Below, piece by piece: positions 1-6,806 of a DNA stretch of 19,818 nucleotides; position 1 is the first letter of the stretch; the number at the start of each line of letters is the position of its first letter. The notes below the pieces were generated by a model, which worked only from the letters and a program-made list of their open reading frames with translations, searched no databases and had not been told where the DNA came from. This DNA is from Methanoregula sp. (GTDB lineage Archaea > Halobacteriota > Methanomicrobia > Methanomicrobiales > Methanospirillaceae): NCBI GenBank assembly GCA_003136075.1, contig PNBP01000172.1, positions 1 through 19,818 of the forward strand, written 5' to 3'. A program made the translations under genes and the position numbers.

Positions 1-333
1 GTGGACAATGCTCCCGAATCATATACCCGGGAGCTCATGCTGGACGCCGACCAGCTCAATTTCTTTTTGAACGACCGTGCACGCGCACAGGGAATTGTGA
101 AGGCTGTCACAATGGAAGACCGCGAACGGGAAAAAGAACTTCAGGCAAATGCAAAAAAATCAAAAACGGTCACTGCCCCGCCCGCCGCACAAAAACCCGG
201 GCCGACTTCCCTAAAAGATGTGCCGGAAGAATTACCGAAAGCACCTGAAAAACCAGATGAAATAATCATGGACAATCCCCCGGAAAAGAAAACACCTGCA
301 AAGACTCAGTCAACGCTCTTTGACGGGTTCTGA
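1..333 (+). CDS. Probable C-terminal part of replication factor C large subunit (5' end outside window)
   Basis: The open frame enters from the left edge, so the GTG at base 1 need not be a start. The 110 visible residues begin with a short helical stretch (LMLDADQLNFFLNDR) like the end of the clamp-loader collar of archaeal RfcL. A charged, Lys/Glu/Pro-rich linker follows, and the chain ends in QSTLFDGF. That tail resembles the PCNA-interacting PIP box (Q-x-x-L-x-x-F/x-F) at the C-terminus of archaeal RfcL. In that family the protein loads the PCNA sliding clamp with the small RFC subunits. The AAA+ part is not in the window, so the identity rests on the tail alone; another PCNA-binding replication or repair protein is possible. 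The 3' end overlaps the convergent UPF0146 gene by 28 bp. Confidence 0.55.
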   Translation: MDNAPESYTRELMLDADQLNFFLNDRARAQGIVKAVTMEDREREKELQANAKKSKTVTAPPAAQKPGPTSLKDVPEELPKAPEKPDEIIMDNPPEKKTPAKTQSTLFDGF

Positions 334-728
334 TGCCGGTGATACAGGTGGAGGAGCACCCCGCAATCAATACGTTCCCCCCCGTTACCGTACGATTCGA
401 ACCCGAGATGGTAGACCAACAGATCGCAGTTTACCCGTTGTGCCAGCGCGATCAGGGGGGGCATCATCTCTTCTGCAGGACGGATGGCATAGATAACCTC
501 TGCTCCCACGTACTTCGAAAGGTCAGGCTCGAAGATGTCGTCAACGGAAAAGTACAGCCAGTCCGGGTGTACAAGAGCCCTGACATCGATAGCCCGGACC
601 CGGACTCCTGCGGTATTAAGGATCTGCGCGGCATTCTAATTCTCACCCACACCTGCCTCCACCGCGTCCCTATAGTGTGTGGCAATATATGTCCCGACAC
701 ATCTCTCAATATGTTTATAGCCGCCCAT
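306..728 (-). pseudogene. UPF0146 family protein interrupted by an in-frame TAG
   Basis: Reading from ATG at 728, the frame gives a UPF0146-like chain of 140 positions. It opens with MGGYKHIERCVGTYIATHYR, has a GVGEN glycine loop, then VDDIFEPDLSKYVGAEVIYA and IRPAEEMMPPLIALAQRVN, and stops with TGA at 306-308. These are the conserved blocks of this archaeal family of unknown function (Rossmann-methyltransferase-like start, VDD..P and YxIRP motifs). One amber codon at 636-638, between two Asn codons directly after the GVGEN loop, interrupts it. The frame and the similarity continue on both sides without a shift, so this is a point nonsense change, a sequencing error or readthrough. Several other genes here end in TAG, so TAG is an ordinary stop in this genome. 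The 5' end lies 16 bp from the divergent amzA start. Confidence 0.7.
714..719 (+). promoter_or_regulatory. Candidate TATA box for amzA inside the UPF0146 gene
   Basis: TTTATA lies about 26-31 bases before the amzA ATG at 745. That is the usual distance from an archaeal TATA box to the transcription start, which would make the transcript leaderless, and no Shine-Dalgarno motif precedes the ATG. The mirror situation holds for the minus strand, where AAAAAATATGG (753-763) lies about 25-35 bases before the UPF0146 ATG. Confidence 0.35.
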
Positions 729-744
729 CCAACAGAATATAGCG

Positions 745-1290
745 ATGCATATCCATATTTTTTGGGATCGGCTGTCTCCCGCAGGTCTGCAGGTGCCGGT
801 TGCCCGGAATATCGCGGCGATCATAGGTGTTCCCGCGCGTGTTGAAGAAAATCCGGTCCGTATCATGGGATACGTGGATGTGCGAAAACAGGTTGATGCA
901 CAGGTGCAACTGGATCATCTGGCGGCATACAAGCACCGGCACGATCTCGCAGATCCGGTCCTGCTTGTTCTCAACCAGGACCTGTTCAATCCCGGCCACA
1001 GTTTTGTGTTTGGACTTGCCCGCGAATCTGTCGGGGCTGCCGTGGTTTCCACCGCCCGGCTTGCCAATGAATATTACGGTCTTTTGGAAAACGATGACGA
1101 TCTGATTGACCGGACGACAAAAGAAGGTGCACATGAGGTGGGACACCTGCTGGGTCTTGGCCACTGTGAAAATCGGGAATGTATCATGTTCCGCCCTGAT
1201 ACACTGGATGAGCTGGACGGGAAGAAGAAAATGCTCTGCGATACCTGTCGGGCACACCTGGAACAAAAAATTGGGCAGAAAGAATTGTAA
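745..1290 (+). CDS. amzA: Archaemetzincin zinc metalloprotease
   Basis: The 181-residue protein carries the full archaemetzincin signature. HEVGHLLGLGHC has zinc ligands His130, His134 and His140 and general base Glu131. Cys141, Cys146, Met148 (the CIM motif, supplying the metzincin Met) and the CDTC pair (Cys165, Cys168) follow. In this family the four cysteines bind a second, structural zinc. The length matches typical archaeal family members. The protein should be a cytosolic zinc-dependent peptidase; the physiological substrate of archaeal members is not known. The ATG at 745 is the first start giving the usual N-terminus, and no signal peptide is seen. It is divergent from the UPF0146 gene with only 16 bp between the starts. 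Confidence 0.95.
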   Translation: MHIHIFWDRLSPAGLQVPVARNIAAIIGVPARVEENPVRIMGYVDVRKQVDAQVQLDHLAAYKHRHDLADPVLLVLNQDLFNPGHSFVFGLARESVGAAVVSTARLANEYYGLLENDDDLIDRTTKEGAHEVGHLLGLGHCENRECIMFRPDTLDELDGKKKMLCDTCRAHLEQKIGQKEL

Positions 1291-1446
1291 TCTTTTCATG
1301 GCGCTGTGATTTATTTCCGGCCAGGAATGCTGGCAAAATCCAAATTTTTTAAGATCTTTCTCGCAAAAACAGGTGCTCATCTCACAGAGTGTTTGAAGGC
1401 CAGAATTTTTGCTCATCTTTTTAGGGTATCCCTGTCCCTGTTAAGA

Positions 1447-2013
1447 TTATGCAGGTATGGGGAGGATATCGACCTCTATGGTACTAATCTTCTGGTAAAG
1501 TCTCTTCTTTTTGATGATTGGCCAGAGTTCATAGAGGAGCACGGTGACCGGCTCCCACATTGCAGCCCAGCCGGTGATCCTGAGCGCGTCTGCCAGCAGC
1601 TGGACAATTACAGAATTGCTGATGCTCAAAAGGTACTCGCCGCCAATCAGGCTGATAAATAAAAACGAAAGGCCAAGGAGCAGGGCAAACCGGCCGTATT
1701 TTATCCGGTTGCGAAGCCGGCGCTCCGTAGCAAGCATCCGGTACTGGAAGTGATTATGTACTGCCGGAACAATCTTTTTTGCCTGATCGCCGGAAGCGAG
1801 TTCCGGCGGCAGGTAAATTGCCAACCTGAACTGGGTCTTTGAGGGGAAATCGTCGACAGTATCAACAATATATTTCTCTGCATCAGCATCAAGTTCTTTT
1901 TCACGAAACGGTGCAGGATCAAAGGAGTTGAAGAGCTGGGCAATGGAGGAAAGTTTGATCTCGATGAGGATCTTTCCGTCCACTTTTTTATATGAAGATT
2001 CTATGTCCTGCAT
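1447..2013 (-). CDS. Hypothetical membrane protein with a soluble N-terminal domain
   Basis: This 188-residue protein begins at ATG 2013 (MQDIESSYKK), with a purine-rich stretch (AGGGAAGAG) just upstream. Residues 1-95 look soluble, alternating charged and hydrophobic stretches. A clear membrane helix lies at about 108-125 (ALLLGLSFLFISLIGG), and a second hydrophobic segment at about 131-160 ends in EPVTVLLYELWP. A basic stretch (KKKRLYQK) then suggests a cytoplasmic C-terminus. I do not recognise the family. It is the distal member of three minus-strand genes with the HEAT-repeat and RDD genes, but gaps of about 110 and 220 bp make a single transcript uncertain. Confidence 0.75.
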   Translation of the reverse strand: MQDIESSYKKVDGKILIEIKLSSIAQLFNSFDPAPFREKELDADAEKYIVDTVDDFPSKTQFRLAIYLPPELASGDQAKKIVPAVHNHFQYRMLATERRLRNRIKYGRFALLLGLSFLFISLIGGEYLLSISNSVIVQLLADALRITGWAAMWEPVTVLLYELWPIIKKKRLYQKISTIEVDILPIPA

Positions 2014-2127
2014 GTCTCTTCCCTGTACTGAAGTTCAACGGCATGACCGATAAAACTGTTTTATTGCCCGGTGGGAACATGGACCTGGACAAATGCAGGT
2101 GGGACTCTCATTTTTCCTGCTGCCTGA

Positions 2128-2466
2128 TTATTGCCCACCGGCGTTCCGGCTGATTGTTTCAAGCGCCTCGCGGATACTATCCCGCGTATCGTCATCTGCC
2201 GTGCGGTACAGTGCGCGGAGGGGTGCGGTTGCCCGGGGATCGCCTAGTGCACCAAGCGCCCAGACTACCTTGAGCCGGACCCGGTCATCCTCATCGGCAA
2301 GAGCAGAAATCAGCGGTTCGACACCTCTTGCATCCCCAAGCCGGCCAAGGGAGATTGCTGCATTCCATCGGTTGCCCGGATTTTCATCAGCGAGTCGTGC
2401 GAGATAATACGCCAGCCGGGCGTCTTTGTCTGTTGTACCGGATTCATCTGTATCGTTTGTCATCAT
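2128..2466 (-). CDS. Small HEAT-repeat (PBS lyase-like) protein
   Basis: The 112-residue protein contains about two and a half short HEAT-like repeats. The units start near RWNAAISLGRLGDARGVEPL (residues 33-52) and VRLKVVWALGALGDPRATAP (about 64-83), followed by a third, partial helix (about 90-108). The pattern R-x-x-A-x-x-A-L-G-x-L-G-D-x-R-A-x-x-x-L is typical of the PBS-lyase HEAT-like repeats common in methanogens, which form an alpha-solenoid for protein binding. No catalytic residues are visible, so it is probably an adaptor. Two consecutive ATG codons (2464-2466 and 2461-2463) are possible starts. The N-terminus is acidic and polar, with no signal peptide. Confidence 0.85.
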   Translation of the reverse strand: MMTNDTDESGTTDKDARLAYYLARLADENPGNRWNAAISLGRLGDARGVEPLISALADEDDRVRLKVVWALGALGDPRATAPLRALYRTADDDTRDSIREALETISRNAGGQ

Positions 2467-2684
2467 ACTACGGTGTTTCTCTGCATGGCCTCACCAGCAG
2501 CCCAAAACCGTTTCGTATTCAGGTGCAGGTAAGAGTGTTTTTTGTTCGGTCAACATGATGCCGCACATCTTTGCAACGGGAATGCCCGTGAATAAAGAAA
2601 CCAGCGGGAATCACCATGGCTCTCATAAAAGAAGGGGAGTGATATAAAGCAATAAAAATTGTTCGCCTCCGTTATACTCCCGGA

Positions 2685-3224
2685 CTACTCGCGATCTTTT
2701 ATGTAGCTGATTCCTTCGGGCTCCTTGTAATCGGTATTGATGACAATGGTATTTGAGATCCGGTTAAACACCCGGAGTTTTGTTCCTGACATGCCCAGCC
2801 ATCCAATCAGGCAGTCAAACGGCAGGAGGAATGCCTTGCCGAAACTTTCCACCGCGGCCGCACCGTAATGGATTTTTGTCCCGTCACGGTTTACTACCCG
2901 GATATTCATTACCATCTTTCCGATTGACTGGCCTTTGTAGCTCTCGGTTATCGTCCAGTAGAGGAAGAAAAAGATAGTCTCAAAACCGATCTCAAAGAGC
3001 CCCCAGTGCTGCCAGTCCCAGAGGAAGTGGATTGTCCAGACCGGTTCGAGGATGCCGCGCACGATATTTAAGAAGAGAATAATGAGAATGACGTCAATGA
3101 GCCATGCCCAGAATCGGGTCAGCCACTTTGCCAGGTGAAGGGTTTTACCGGTGTCCTGCCGTATGCACACCGGTTCGGATTCAGGTTGTGGAACGGGTTC
3201 TGTTCCGGCACTATCGTTTTCCAT
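2685..3224 (-). CDS. RDD family integral membrane protein
   Basis: The 179-residue protein has the RDD pattern: an Arg and Asp in the first helix (RFWAWLIDVILI, residues 38-49), a second helix at about 75-92, the conserved GQSIGKMVMNIRVV loop (98-111), and a third hydrophobic segment at about 129-146. RDD proteins are small three-helix membrane proteins; some affect ion or compatible-solute transport, but the role is not fixed for the family. The first 30 residues are acidic, Pro-rich and probably cytoplasmic. The gene starts at ATG 3224 and ends with TAG. Its neighbours give no functional hint. Confidence 0.88.
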   Translation of the reverse strand: MENDSAGTEPVPQPESEPVCIRQDTGKTLHLAKWLTRFWAWLIDVILIILFLNIVRGILEPVWTIHFLWDWQHWGLFEIGFETIFFFLYWTITESYKGQSIGKMVMNIRVVNRDGTKIHYGAAAVESFGKAFLLPFDCLIGWLGMSGTKLRVFNRISNTIVINTDYKEPEGISYIKDRE

Positions 3225-3569
3225 TTCAGTGATATTGTGTGCCGCGCAAATGAATGAAGTTTACTCATCACCTGTGTGAAATGCTGCGATGGCTCTACCG
3301 CTATCCGGCGGGTATCGTTAAATTTGACGGAGCACAGCGTTATTGAGTGTTTTTGTGCACCGGAAAATATCGCGTTCGAGTAGTTATCTCAAGGGATGAC
3401 TGCCAATTCATGCAGCATTTTCCTTGTCAACCCCTTGTGAGTTAGAGCAAAATCCGGATAGCCTGCACAGAGTTTTGTGATTTTCCGCAGTAATTTAAAG
3501 AGAACAAAGTATTTTATCCCGCAGTTGGTAACGTTAAAAAATAGCACAGGACTAAAGGGAAAGACTGAC
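3225..3569. other. Intergenic stretch, no convincing gene
   Basis: This gap separates the divergent RDD gene and the repeat-protein gene. It is moderately AT-rich. An AT-rich element (GTATTTTAT, near 3507) could be the promoter of the plus-strand gene, and AAAGGGAAAG just before 3570 is a weak ribosome-binding site. A minus-strand open frame ending at 3389 has no family resemblance that I can name. No tRNA or long inverted repeat was seen. Confidence 0.5.
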
Positions 3570-4697
3570 ATGACAGACGCGGTCATTACTGAATTTGCAG
3601 GAATGCGTGGTGGACCGGTTACCCGGATCTACCAGTACACCCGTGAGGGGATACGGGTTCTCAATGGCAGACGGGGTCTCAAACGGCTTTACCTGTTTGA
3701 TCCATCCTCAAACATGATGACGGAGCGTGATACCAGCCGGCAGGATAACGTTCTCCGGCGGTTCGTCTTTGACAATTACGGGATGCTTGAAGAGTCATTT
3801 TCTTTTGGGCGGTCGCCCCGGACATTCCGGTACGAGGATGGTGGCCGGCAGATTGTTATGCGGGAGGGTGGTGACTACGGGGCGGTCGGGAAGACCTACA
3901 CGTTTGAAGCCAATGGTATTGCCGAAACTGCGTATGGCCGCAATGGGGAGATCGAGCGGGTCTTTGTGTTTGCATCCGGAAGTGATACGATAATTGTCCG
4001 CAGGGGTGGCTGGTATGGCGATGTTGAGCGGACACTTGTGTTTGAAGGCATTGATACGTCGCTGTTCCGCGAACCGGACGCGTTCCTCCAGTTTCTGATG
4101 TTTACGGAAAAGAGCGCCCGTGAATCAGAAGCCGAGATTGACGAACAGGTTGCAATGATCCGGGGCACGCCAGTGGCGGAACCCGGCCGGAGCAGGTTCG
4201 CATACACCGGTCCACGACATACGTCTGATGATGCCGGACGAGCTGACGGGATTGCCGCGTCGCGTTCTCCAGTCCGGCCTGTCCTGCGCCCCGGTGATCG
4301 TTCTGCCGGGCCCTCAGCCCGGCGACCTGCGATGCAGGCCGACGATTCCCCGGATGCCGGTATAGATTTCATCCCTGAAGGGGATTCGGCCCCCCGGCGT
4401 ACACCGGCTGGCAACCCTGCGGCACGCGACCGGAGCGGCGGAATCCCGTTTGAGGAACGCTGGCAGAGTGCACAACCTGATGGCGAAAAACTCACGCAGG
4501 GCGGGAGCAGCCGTATCTCTCTGGAGGAGCGCTTCCAAAGCGCGGAGCAGGATAGGGGAGAACTCACCCAGGGAAGAAGTGCGAGGATCCCCCTTGAAGA
4601 GCGGTTCCAGGACGCGGAGAATAAAGACGAGCTGATCCCGGGAAGGAGCACGCAGATCTCCTACGAGGAACGTAAGGCCGGGAGAAGGCTACCGTAG
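3570..4697 (+). CDS. Repeat protein: seven YD-like beta units plus 24-residue C-terminal repeats
   Basis: This 375-residue protein is not of a family I can name. I chose ATG 3570 (MTDAVITEF) because the frame before it is not protein-like and a purine-rich site precedes it. Residues 15-160 hold about seven copies of a short motif, [VLI]-x-R-x-[FY]-x-[FY], at about 17, 37, 61, 82, 106, 128 and 152. The spacing is 20-24 residues, and Gly-rich turns and charged strands lie between copies. This resembles YD/Rhs-type beta repeats. Residues 190-290 are Pro/Arg/Asp/Ser-rich and probably disordered. From residue 291 come three and a half repeats of about 24 residues built on [RG]-I-x-[FLY]-E-E-R and LTQG. 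No signal peptide or membrane segment is present, so a cytosolic scaffold or binding role is plausible but unproven. Confidence 0.8.
   Translation: MTDAVITEFAGMRGGPVTRIYQYTREGIRVLNGRRGLKRLYLFDPSSNMMTERDTSRQDNVLRRFVFDNYGMLEESFSFGRSPRTFRYEDGGRQIVMREGGDYGAVGKTYTFEANGIAETAYGRNGEIERVFVFASGSDTIIVRRGGWYGDVERTLVFEGIDTSLFREPDAFLQFLMFTEKSARESEAEIDEQVAMIRGTPVAEPGRSRFAYTGPRHTSDDAGRADGIAASRSPVRPVLRPGDRSAGPSARRPAMQADDSPDAGIDFIPEGDSAPRRTPAGNPAARDRSGGIPFEERWQSAQPDGEKLTQGGSSRISLEERFQSAEQDRGELTQGRSARIPLEERFQDAENKDELIPGRSTQISYEERKAGRRLP
4440..4694 (+). repeat. Tandem repeat in coding sequence, about 72-bp units, 3.5 copies
   Basis: Units run 4440-4511, 4512-4583, 4584-4652 (one codon shorter) and 4653-4694 (partial). 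Each begins with a Gly, Arg or Gln, then I-[PS]-[FLY]-EER, and the first two have QSAxxD..xLTQG. The units keep the protein pattern but differ at many bases, so this is an old, selected repeat rather than a fresh slippage product. Confidence 0.85.
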
Positions 4698-4835
4698 GTC
4701 CCCGAGTGCTTGCGGGGAGGGTAACGATCTCCTCATCACATATGAACAATTTTCAACAGGAAATTATTATTTTTCGCTTCAGACACTCTTCGAGTGCCCC
4801 GGCATTCGATGCAGCCCCGATAAAAAAAGATGATG

Positions 4836-5024
4836 TCAATGCTCGTCGCAGCGGAGCACTCCGCCGTGGCCGATGTCCTCGAGGCTGTGCTCGTCGATCA
4901 TGATCGTGACGAGATCCGGGTCGACATTCAGCGTAGATACAAGGGTGTTCGTGAACTCTTTGACGATCCTGCGTTTCTGTTCCGTGGTCCAGCCTTTGCG
5001 TACTTTGAGTATTACTACGGGCAT
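4836..5024 (-). CDS. 4-oxalocrotonate tautomerase family enzyme
   Basis: The 62-residue product MPVVILKVRKGWTTEQKRRI... is exactly the size of this family. After removal of Met, Pro becomes the N-terminal residue and serves as the catalytic base (Pro1). The strand-helix-strand order and the central TEQKRRIVKEFTNTL helix fit the family, as do the VTIMIDEH strand and the Gly-rich end. I chose the ATG at 5024 over an upstream in-frame start at 5105 because only it puts Pro at position 1, and AAGGTG lies six bases before it. The family interconverts keto and enol forms of 2-oxo acids, or does related chemistry, as small hexamers. The substrate here cannot be read from the context. It is convergent with the repeat-protein gene. 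Confidence 0.9.
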   Translation of the reverse strand: MPVVILKVRKGWTTEQKRRIVKEFTNTLVSTLNVDPDLVTIMIDEHSLEDIGHGGVLRCDEH

Positions 5025-5478
5025 GTAAGCACCTTGACGTAAGATATCTGAACTGAGGATATTTACTTCCTGTGTTTGGATCGGCCGCGGGACCCGGTAC
5101 CCCATTTTTTGCGCACCCGGTTCTGCCCGTACCGGGTTCCGACAGCCTTACATAACTATTAAATTCGCCGTTTTTCCTCTTCCGGAATTTATTCAGCCAG
5201 GCCCATCTCCTTCTGTATGCCATGCTGCTCTGTCAGCGTAACCCCCTCTGACACCGGAGGAGTCCATGAGAACCCCTCCACCTCCCCGGTCCGGAGGAAC
5301 CGGTCGGACAAACGGGAAAAGGAGAACAGAGTAACAAAAACGCTCACGACCTCAGGGAACATTTTTGTTCCTTCAAAAACAGCGGGATGCGTGCTCGGAT
5401 GGTCATAAAAATCCCGTAACGGCCCCTGTTCTCTCTGGAAACCGTTTCATAATCAAAGCCGATTAACTCTCCCGGCCA
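5025..5478. other. Intergenic stretch with a short hairpin and a possible 22-codon ORF
   Basis: No sizeable gene is supported here. A perfect hairpin GGAACA-TTTT-TGTTCC lies at 5356-5371. A tiny plus-strand ORF (5266-5334, 22 residues, Pro/Arg-rich, starting MRTPPPPRSGG) follows a good GGAGGAG motif at 5256-5262, but nothing else supports it. TTTTTTGCGCA lies near 5105. The promoters of the tautomerase (minus strand) and of the genes at 5479-6465 (plus strand) presumably lie here, but I could not fix a clear TATA box. Confidence 0.45.
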
Positions 5479-5634
5479 ATGTCTGGGATGTCAAAGGGCC
5501 CGATGACAGCAAAGAATCCCGGGGGGATTCTTTTTGTCCTGAAGGGGTTTGAAAAAATCCCTTCGGATACGCGGAGTGTTGTGGGAACAACCGCCGCATC
5601 AGGAAAAACAAACGGAGGTATGAACCATGAGTGA
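5479..5634 (+). CDS. Possible small ORF or leader peptide before the two-gene operon
   Basis: The frame gives 51 residues (MSGMSKGPMTAKNPGGILFV...) and ends in TGA at 5632-5634. It overlaps the next gene by eight bases (ATGAGTGA), an arrangement that would couple translation. Internal ATGs at 5488 and 5503 are alternative starts; no strong ribosome-binding site precedes any of them. The frame runs through a 10-bp inverted repeat followed by T residues (5511-5533), so it may be a leader peptide translated through an attenuator-like structure, or simply non-coding leader RNA. No family is recognised. Confidence 0.3.
   Translation: MSGMSKGPMTAKNPGGILFVLKGFEKIPSDTRSVVGTTAASGKTNGGMNHE
5511..5533 (+). 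terminator. Terminator-like hairpin in the leader of the two-gene operon
   Basis: AAAGAATCCC and GGGATTCTTT form a perfect 10-bp stem with a GGG loop, and T continues to 5535. In bacteria this would read as an intrinsic terminator or attenuator; archaea rely more on T tracts alone. Two smaller stems follow, ATCC/GGAT (about 5559-5570) and GTTGT/ACAAC (5579-5592), so the whole leader is structured. Confidence 0.4.
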
Positions 5635-6034
5635 AAAATCTGCAAAAAATTCAGGAAAGGAAATACCGGGCCCTGCCGGGTCCGGTGAAACGGGAACCGG
5701 CCCGGAATCCCCGGAAGCACAGGAACAACGGATGGCGCTCCGTAAAAGTCCCGCGCCGCGGCTCGCTGAGCGGGCCACTGCCCTGAGGGGGCAGGGCATC
5801 GGGCGGCCGCCGGCACCGAAGAGCGTACGCCGGCGCCGGACGCAGGAAGACATCTACGGAACGGATCCCGAGATCCCGTACGTGAAGTTCGAGGCCGCGA
5901 CCCGCGACCTGATCTGCTCCTTAATGGAGCGGCAGGACCGGATGAACAAGGAGATCTTTCTCAGGATTAACGACCTTGGCTACCGGCTCGAAGCACTCGA
6001 AGAAGGCCGGCAGGAAAACGGGGGCGGGCGATGA
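5627..6034 (+). CDS. Hypothetical protein, disordered N-terminus and C-terminal coiled coil
   Basis: This 135-residue protein starts at ATG 5627, placed seven bases after a strong GGAGGT (5614-5619). Residues 1-60 are rich in Gly, Pro, Ser and Glu and look disordered. A basic patch (VRRRR, about residues 67-71) follows and could bind nucleic acid. Residues about 90-128 form a charged helix with regular hydrophobic spacing (LICSLMERQDRMNKEIF...LGYRLEALEEG), likely a coiled coil. The stop overlaps the next start as ATGA, so the two genes are translationally coupled. I do not recognise the family. The partner has a nuclease-like fold pattern, so a DNA-related two-subunit system is a reasonable guess, no more. 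Confidence 0.75.
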   Translation: MSEKSAKNSGKEIPGPAGSGETGTGPESPEAQEQRMALRKSPAPRLAERATALRGQGIGRPPAPKSVRRRRTQEDIYGTDPEIPYVKFEAATRDLICSLMERQDRMNKEIFLRINDLGYRLEALEEGRQENGGGR

Positions 6035-6465
6035 GCCGGGGCAGGCGTCCGCTCAATGCACTTGCTGAAGCGGTGGAGATCGCGGGCCGGCGCGGCTGCG
6101 TGGAGAATGTATCCGGCAGGCGGGGTCGTTCATTCGATTTCCTCATCATCGAACCGTTCCGGGTCGTGTTCGTGAAAGTGAAGCGTTCGCAGACCTCGTT
6201 CACGTACCCCCTGGAAGTCTTGTGCAAATACCAGCGGGAGATCGCGAGTCTTCACCGCGTGGCCCTGACACGGGTAACGGCCCGGGAGTTCTGGGTCCGG
6301 GCCCCGGCCGGGCAATGGCAGTTCTTCCTGGTCCGGCACGATTCGGTGGTTGAAGTCCGGGCCGATGGTACGTACATCCCCCGTGAATCACTCCCCCTGG
6401 AGACCGTGGATCTGTCCGGAACCCCCGCTGACGGAACCGGATCTCCGTCGGAAAACGGGGAGTAA
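6031..6465 (+). CDS. Hypothetical protein with a degenerate PD-(D/E)XK-like core
   Basis: The 144-residue protein overlaps its upstream partner by four bases. Its first 55 residues follow the order of PD-(D/E)XK nucleases of the resolvase/Mrr type. There is a helix with Glu13 (LAEAVEIAGRRG), a variable loop, Asp36 opening a strand (FDFLIIEP), and a second strand ending FVKVKRSQ (residues 47-54). The last motif should be (E/Q)-x-K, but here it reads K49-V-K51, so the usual metal-binding acid is missing. That suggests a DNA-binding or structural derivative rather than an active nuclease. A long basic/aromatic middle (KYQREIASLHR, EFWVRAPAGQWQFF) and a Ser/Gly-rich tail follow. The fold assignment is by motif order only. 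Confidence 0.75.
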   Translation: MSRGRRPLNALAEAVEIAGRRGCVENVSGRRGRSFDFLIIEPFRVVFVKVKRSQTSFTYPLEVLCKYQREIASLHRVALTRVTAREFWVRAPAGQWQFFLVRHDSVVEVRADGTYIPRESLPLETVDLSGTPADGTGSPSENGE

Positions 6466-6469
6466 CCCC

Positions 6470-6479
6470 TTTTTTTGCA
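6470..6479 (+). terminator. Oligo-T terminator (T7 then GCA)
   Basis: Seven T residues followed by GCA begin five bases after the stop of the 6031-6465 gene. T tracts end transcription in archaea. The same T6-GCA string follows uvrA, uvrC and the encapsulin gene. Confidence 0.55.
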
Positions 6480-6683
6480 CCCTCCTTGAAGGGCATCCCT
6501 GGAGGGGCAATCCGGGTCCGTTTCGAGCCCTGTTTACCCCATTTTCGATCAATTTCTGCAAAAAACGGTACACTTTTACACACTTTTTCCGGATACGCAA
6601 TTTTCCTGCGATTCAGGCCAAATGGGGCATTTTGCGTGGCGCTGTAAAACGCTAATGTACGCTATTGGGAGGCGAAAGTCAAA

Positions 6684-6724
6684 GGGGGTGGGGGGTAGCA
6701 TGGGTGCGGGGGAAAGGAAGGGGG
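6684..6724 (+). other. G-quadruplex-forming motif
   Basis: The plus strand has five runs of three to six G (6684-6688, 6690-6695, 6702-6704, 6708-6712, 6720-6724). They are separated by loops of 1, 6, 3 and 7 bases, which meets the usual G3+/N1-7 rule with a spare run. It lies between a terminator and an inverted repeat, outside any supported gene. Confidence 0.7.
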
Positions 6725-6735
6725 TTTTGGAGGTT

Positions 6736-6806
6736 CTGTTGCGTTTACGGTTGGCGATGAATTTTTCACCTCGGAAGAATTTTCATATCAACCGCCAATG
6801 CAACAG
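6736..6806. repeat. Long imperfect inverted repeat at the edge of the AT-rich insert
   Basis: The left arm (6736-6761) and the reverse complement of the right arm (about 6781-6806) share CTGTTGC, TT, CGGTTG and ATGAA in the same order. That is about 20 of 26 positions, and two of the mismatches are G-T pairs. The loop is about 19 bases. It could be a folded RNA, a bidirectional terminator or an element end. Confidence 0.6.

Noticed and set aside
636..638. TAG read as pyrrolysine
   Set aside because: TAG ends several intact genes in this window, no Pyl genes are visible, and the family is not known to contain pyrrolysine.
333..845. Plus-strand frame of 170 codons between the rfcL-like and amzA genes
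   Set aside because: It lies antisense to the UPF0146 reading, which has clear family motifs; its own translation is Cys/His/Arg-rich without pattern.
715..1416. Minus-strand frame of 233 codons across amzA
   Set aside because: It is antisense to a gene with a complete archaemetzincin signature and has no domain pattern.
3389..3586. Minus-strand frame of 65 codons before the repeat protein
   Set aside because: It overlaps the start of the plus-strand gene, and only its last 30 residues look plausible; no family match in memory.
3896..4651. Long minus-strand frame opposite the repeat protein
   Set aside because: It is Ser/Arg/Pro-rich and exists because the GC-rich plus-strand repeats avoid stops on the other strand.
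4753..5223. Minus-strand 156-codon frame overlapping the tautomerase
   Set aside because: It is in a different frame from the tautomerase, basic and low in pattern; the 62-residue tautomerase explains the region.
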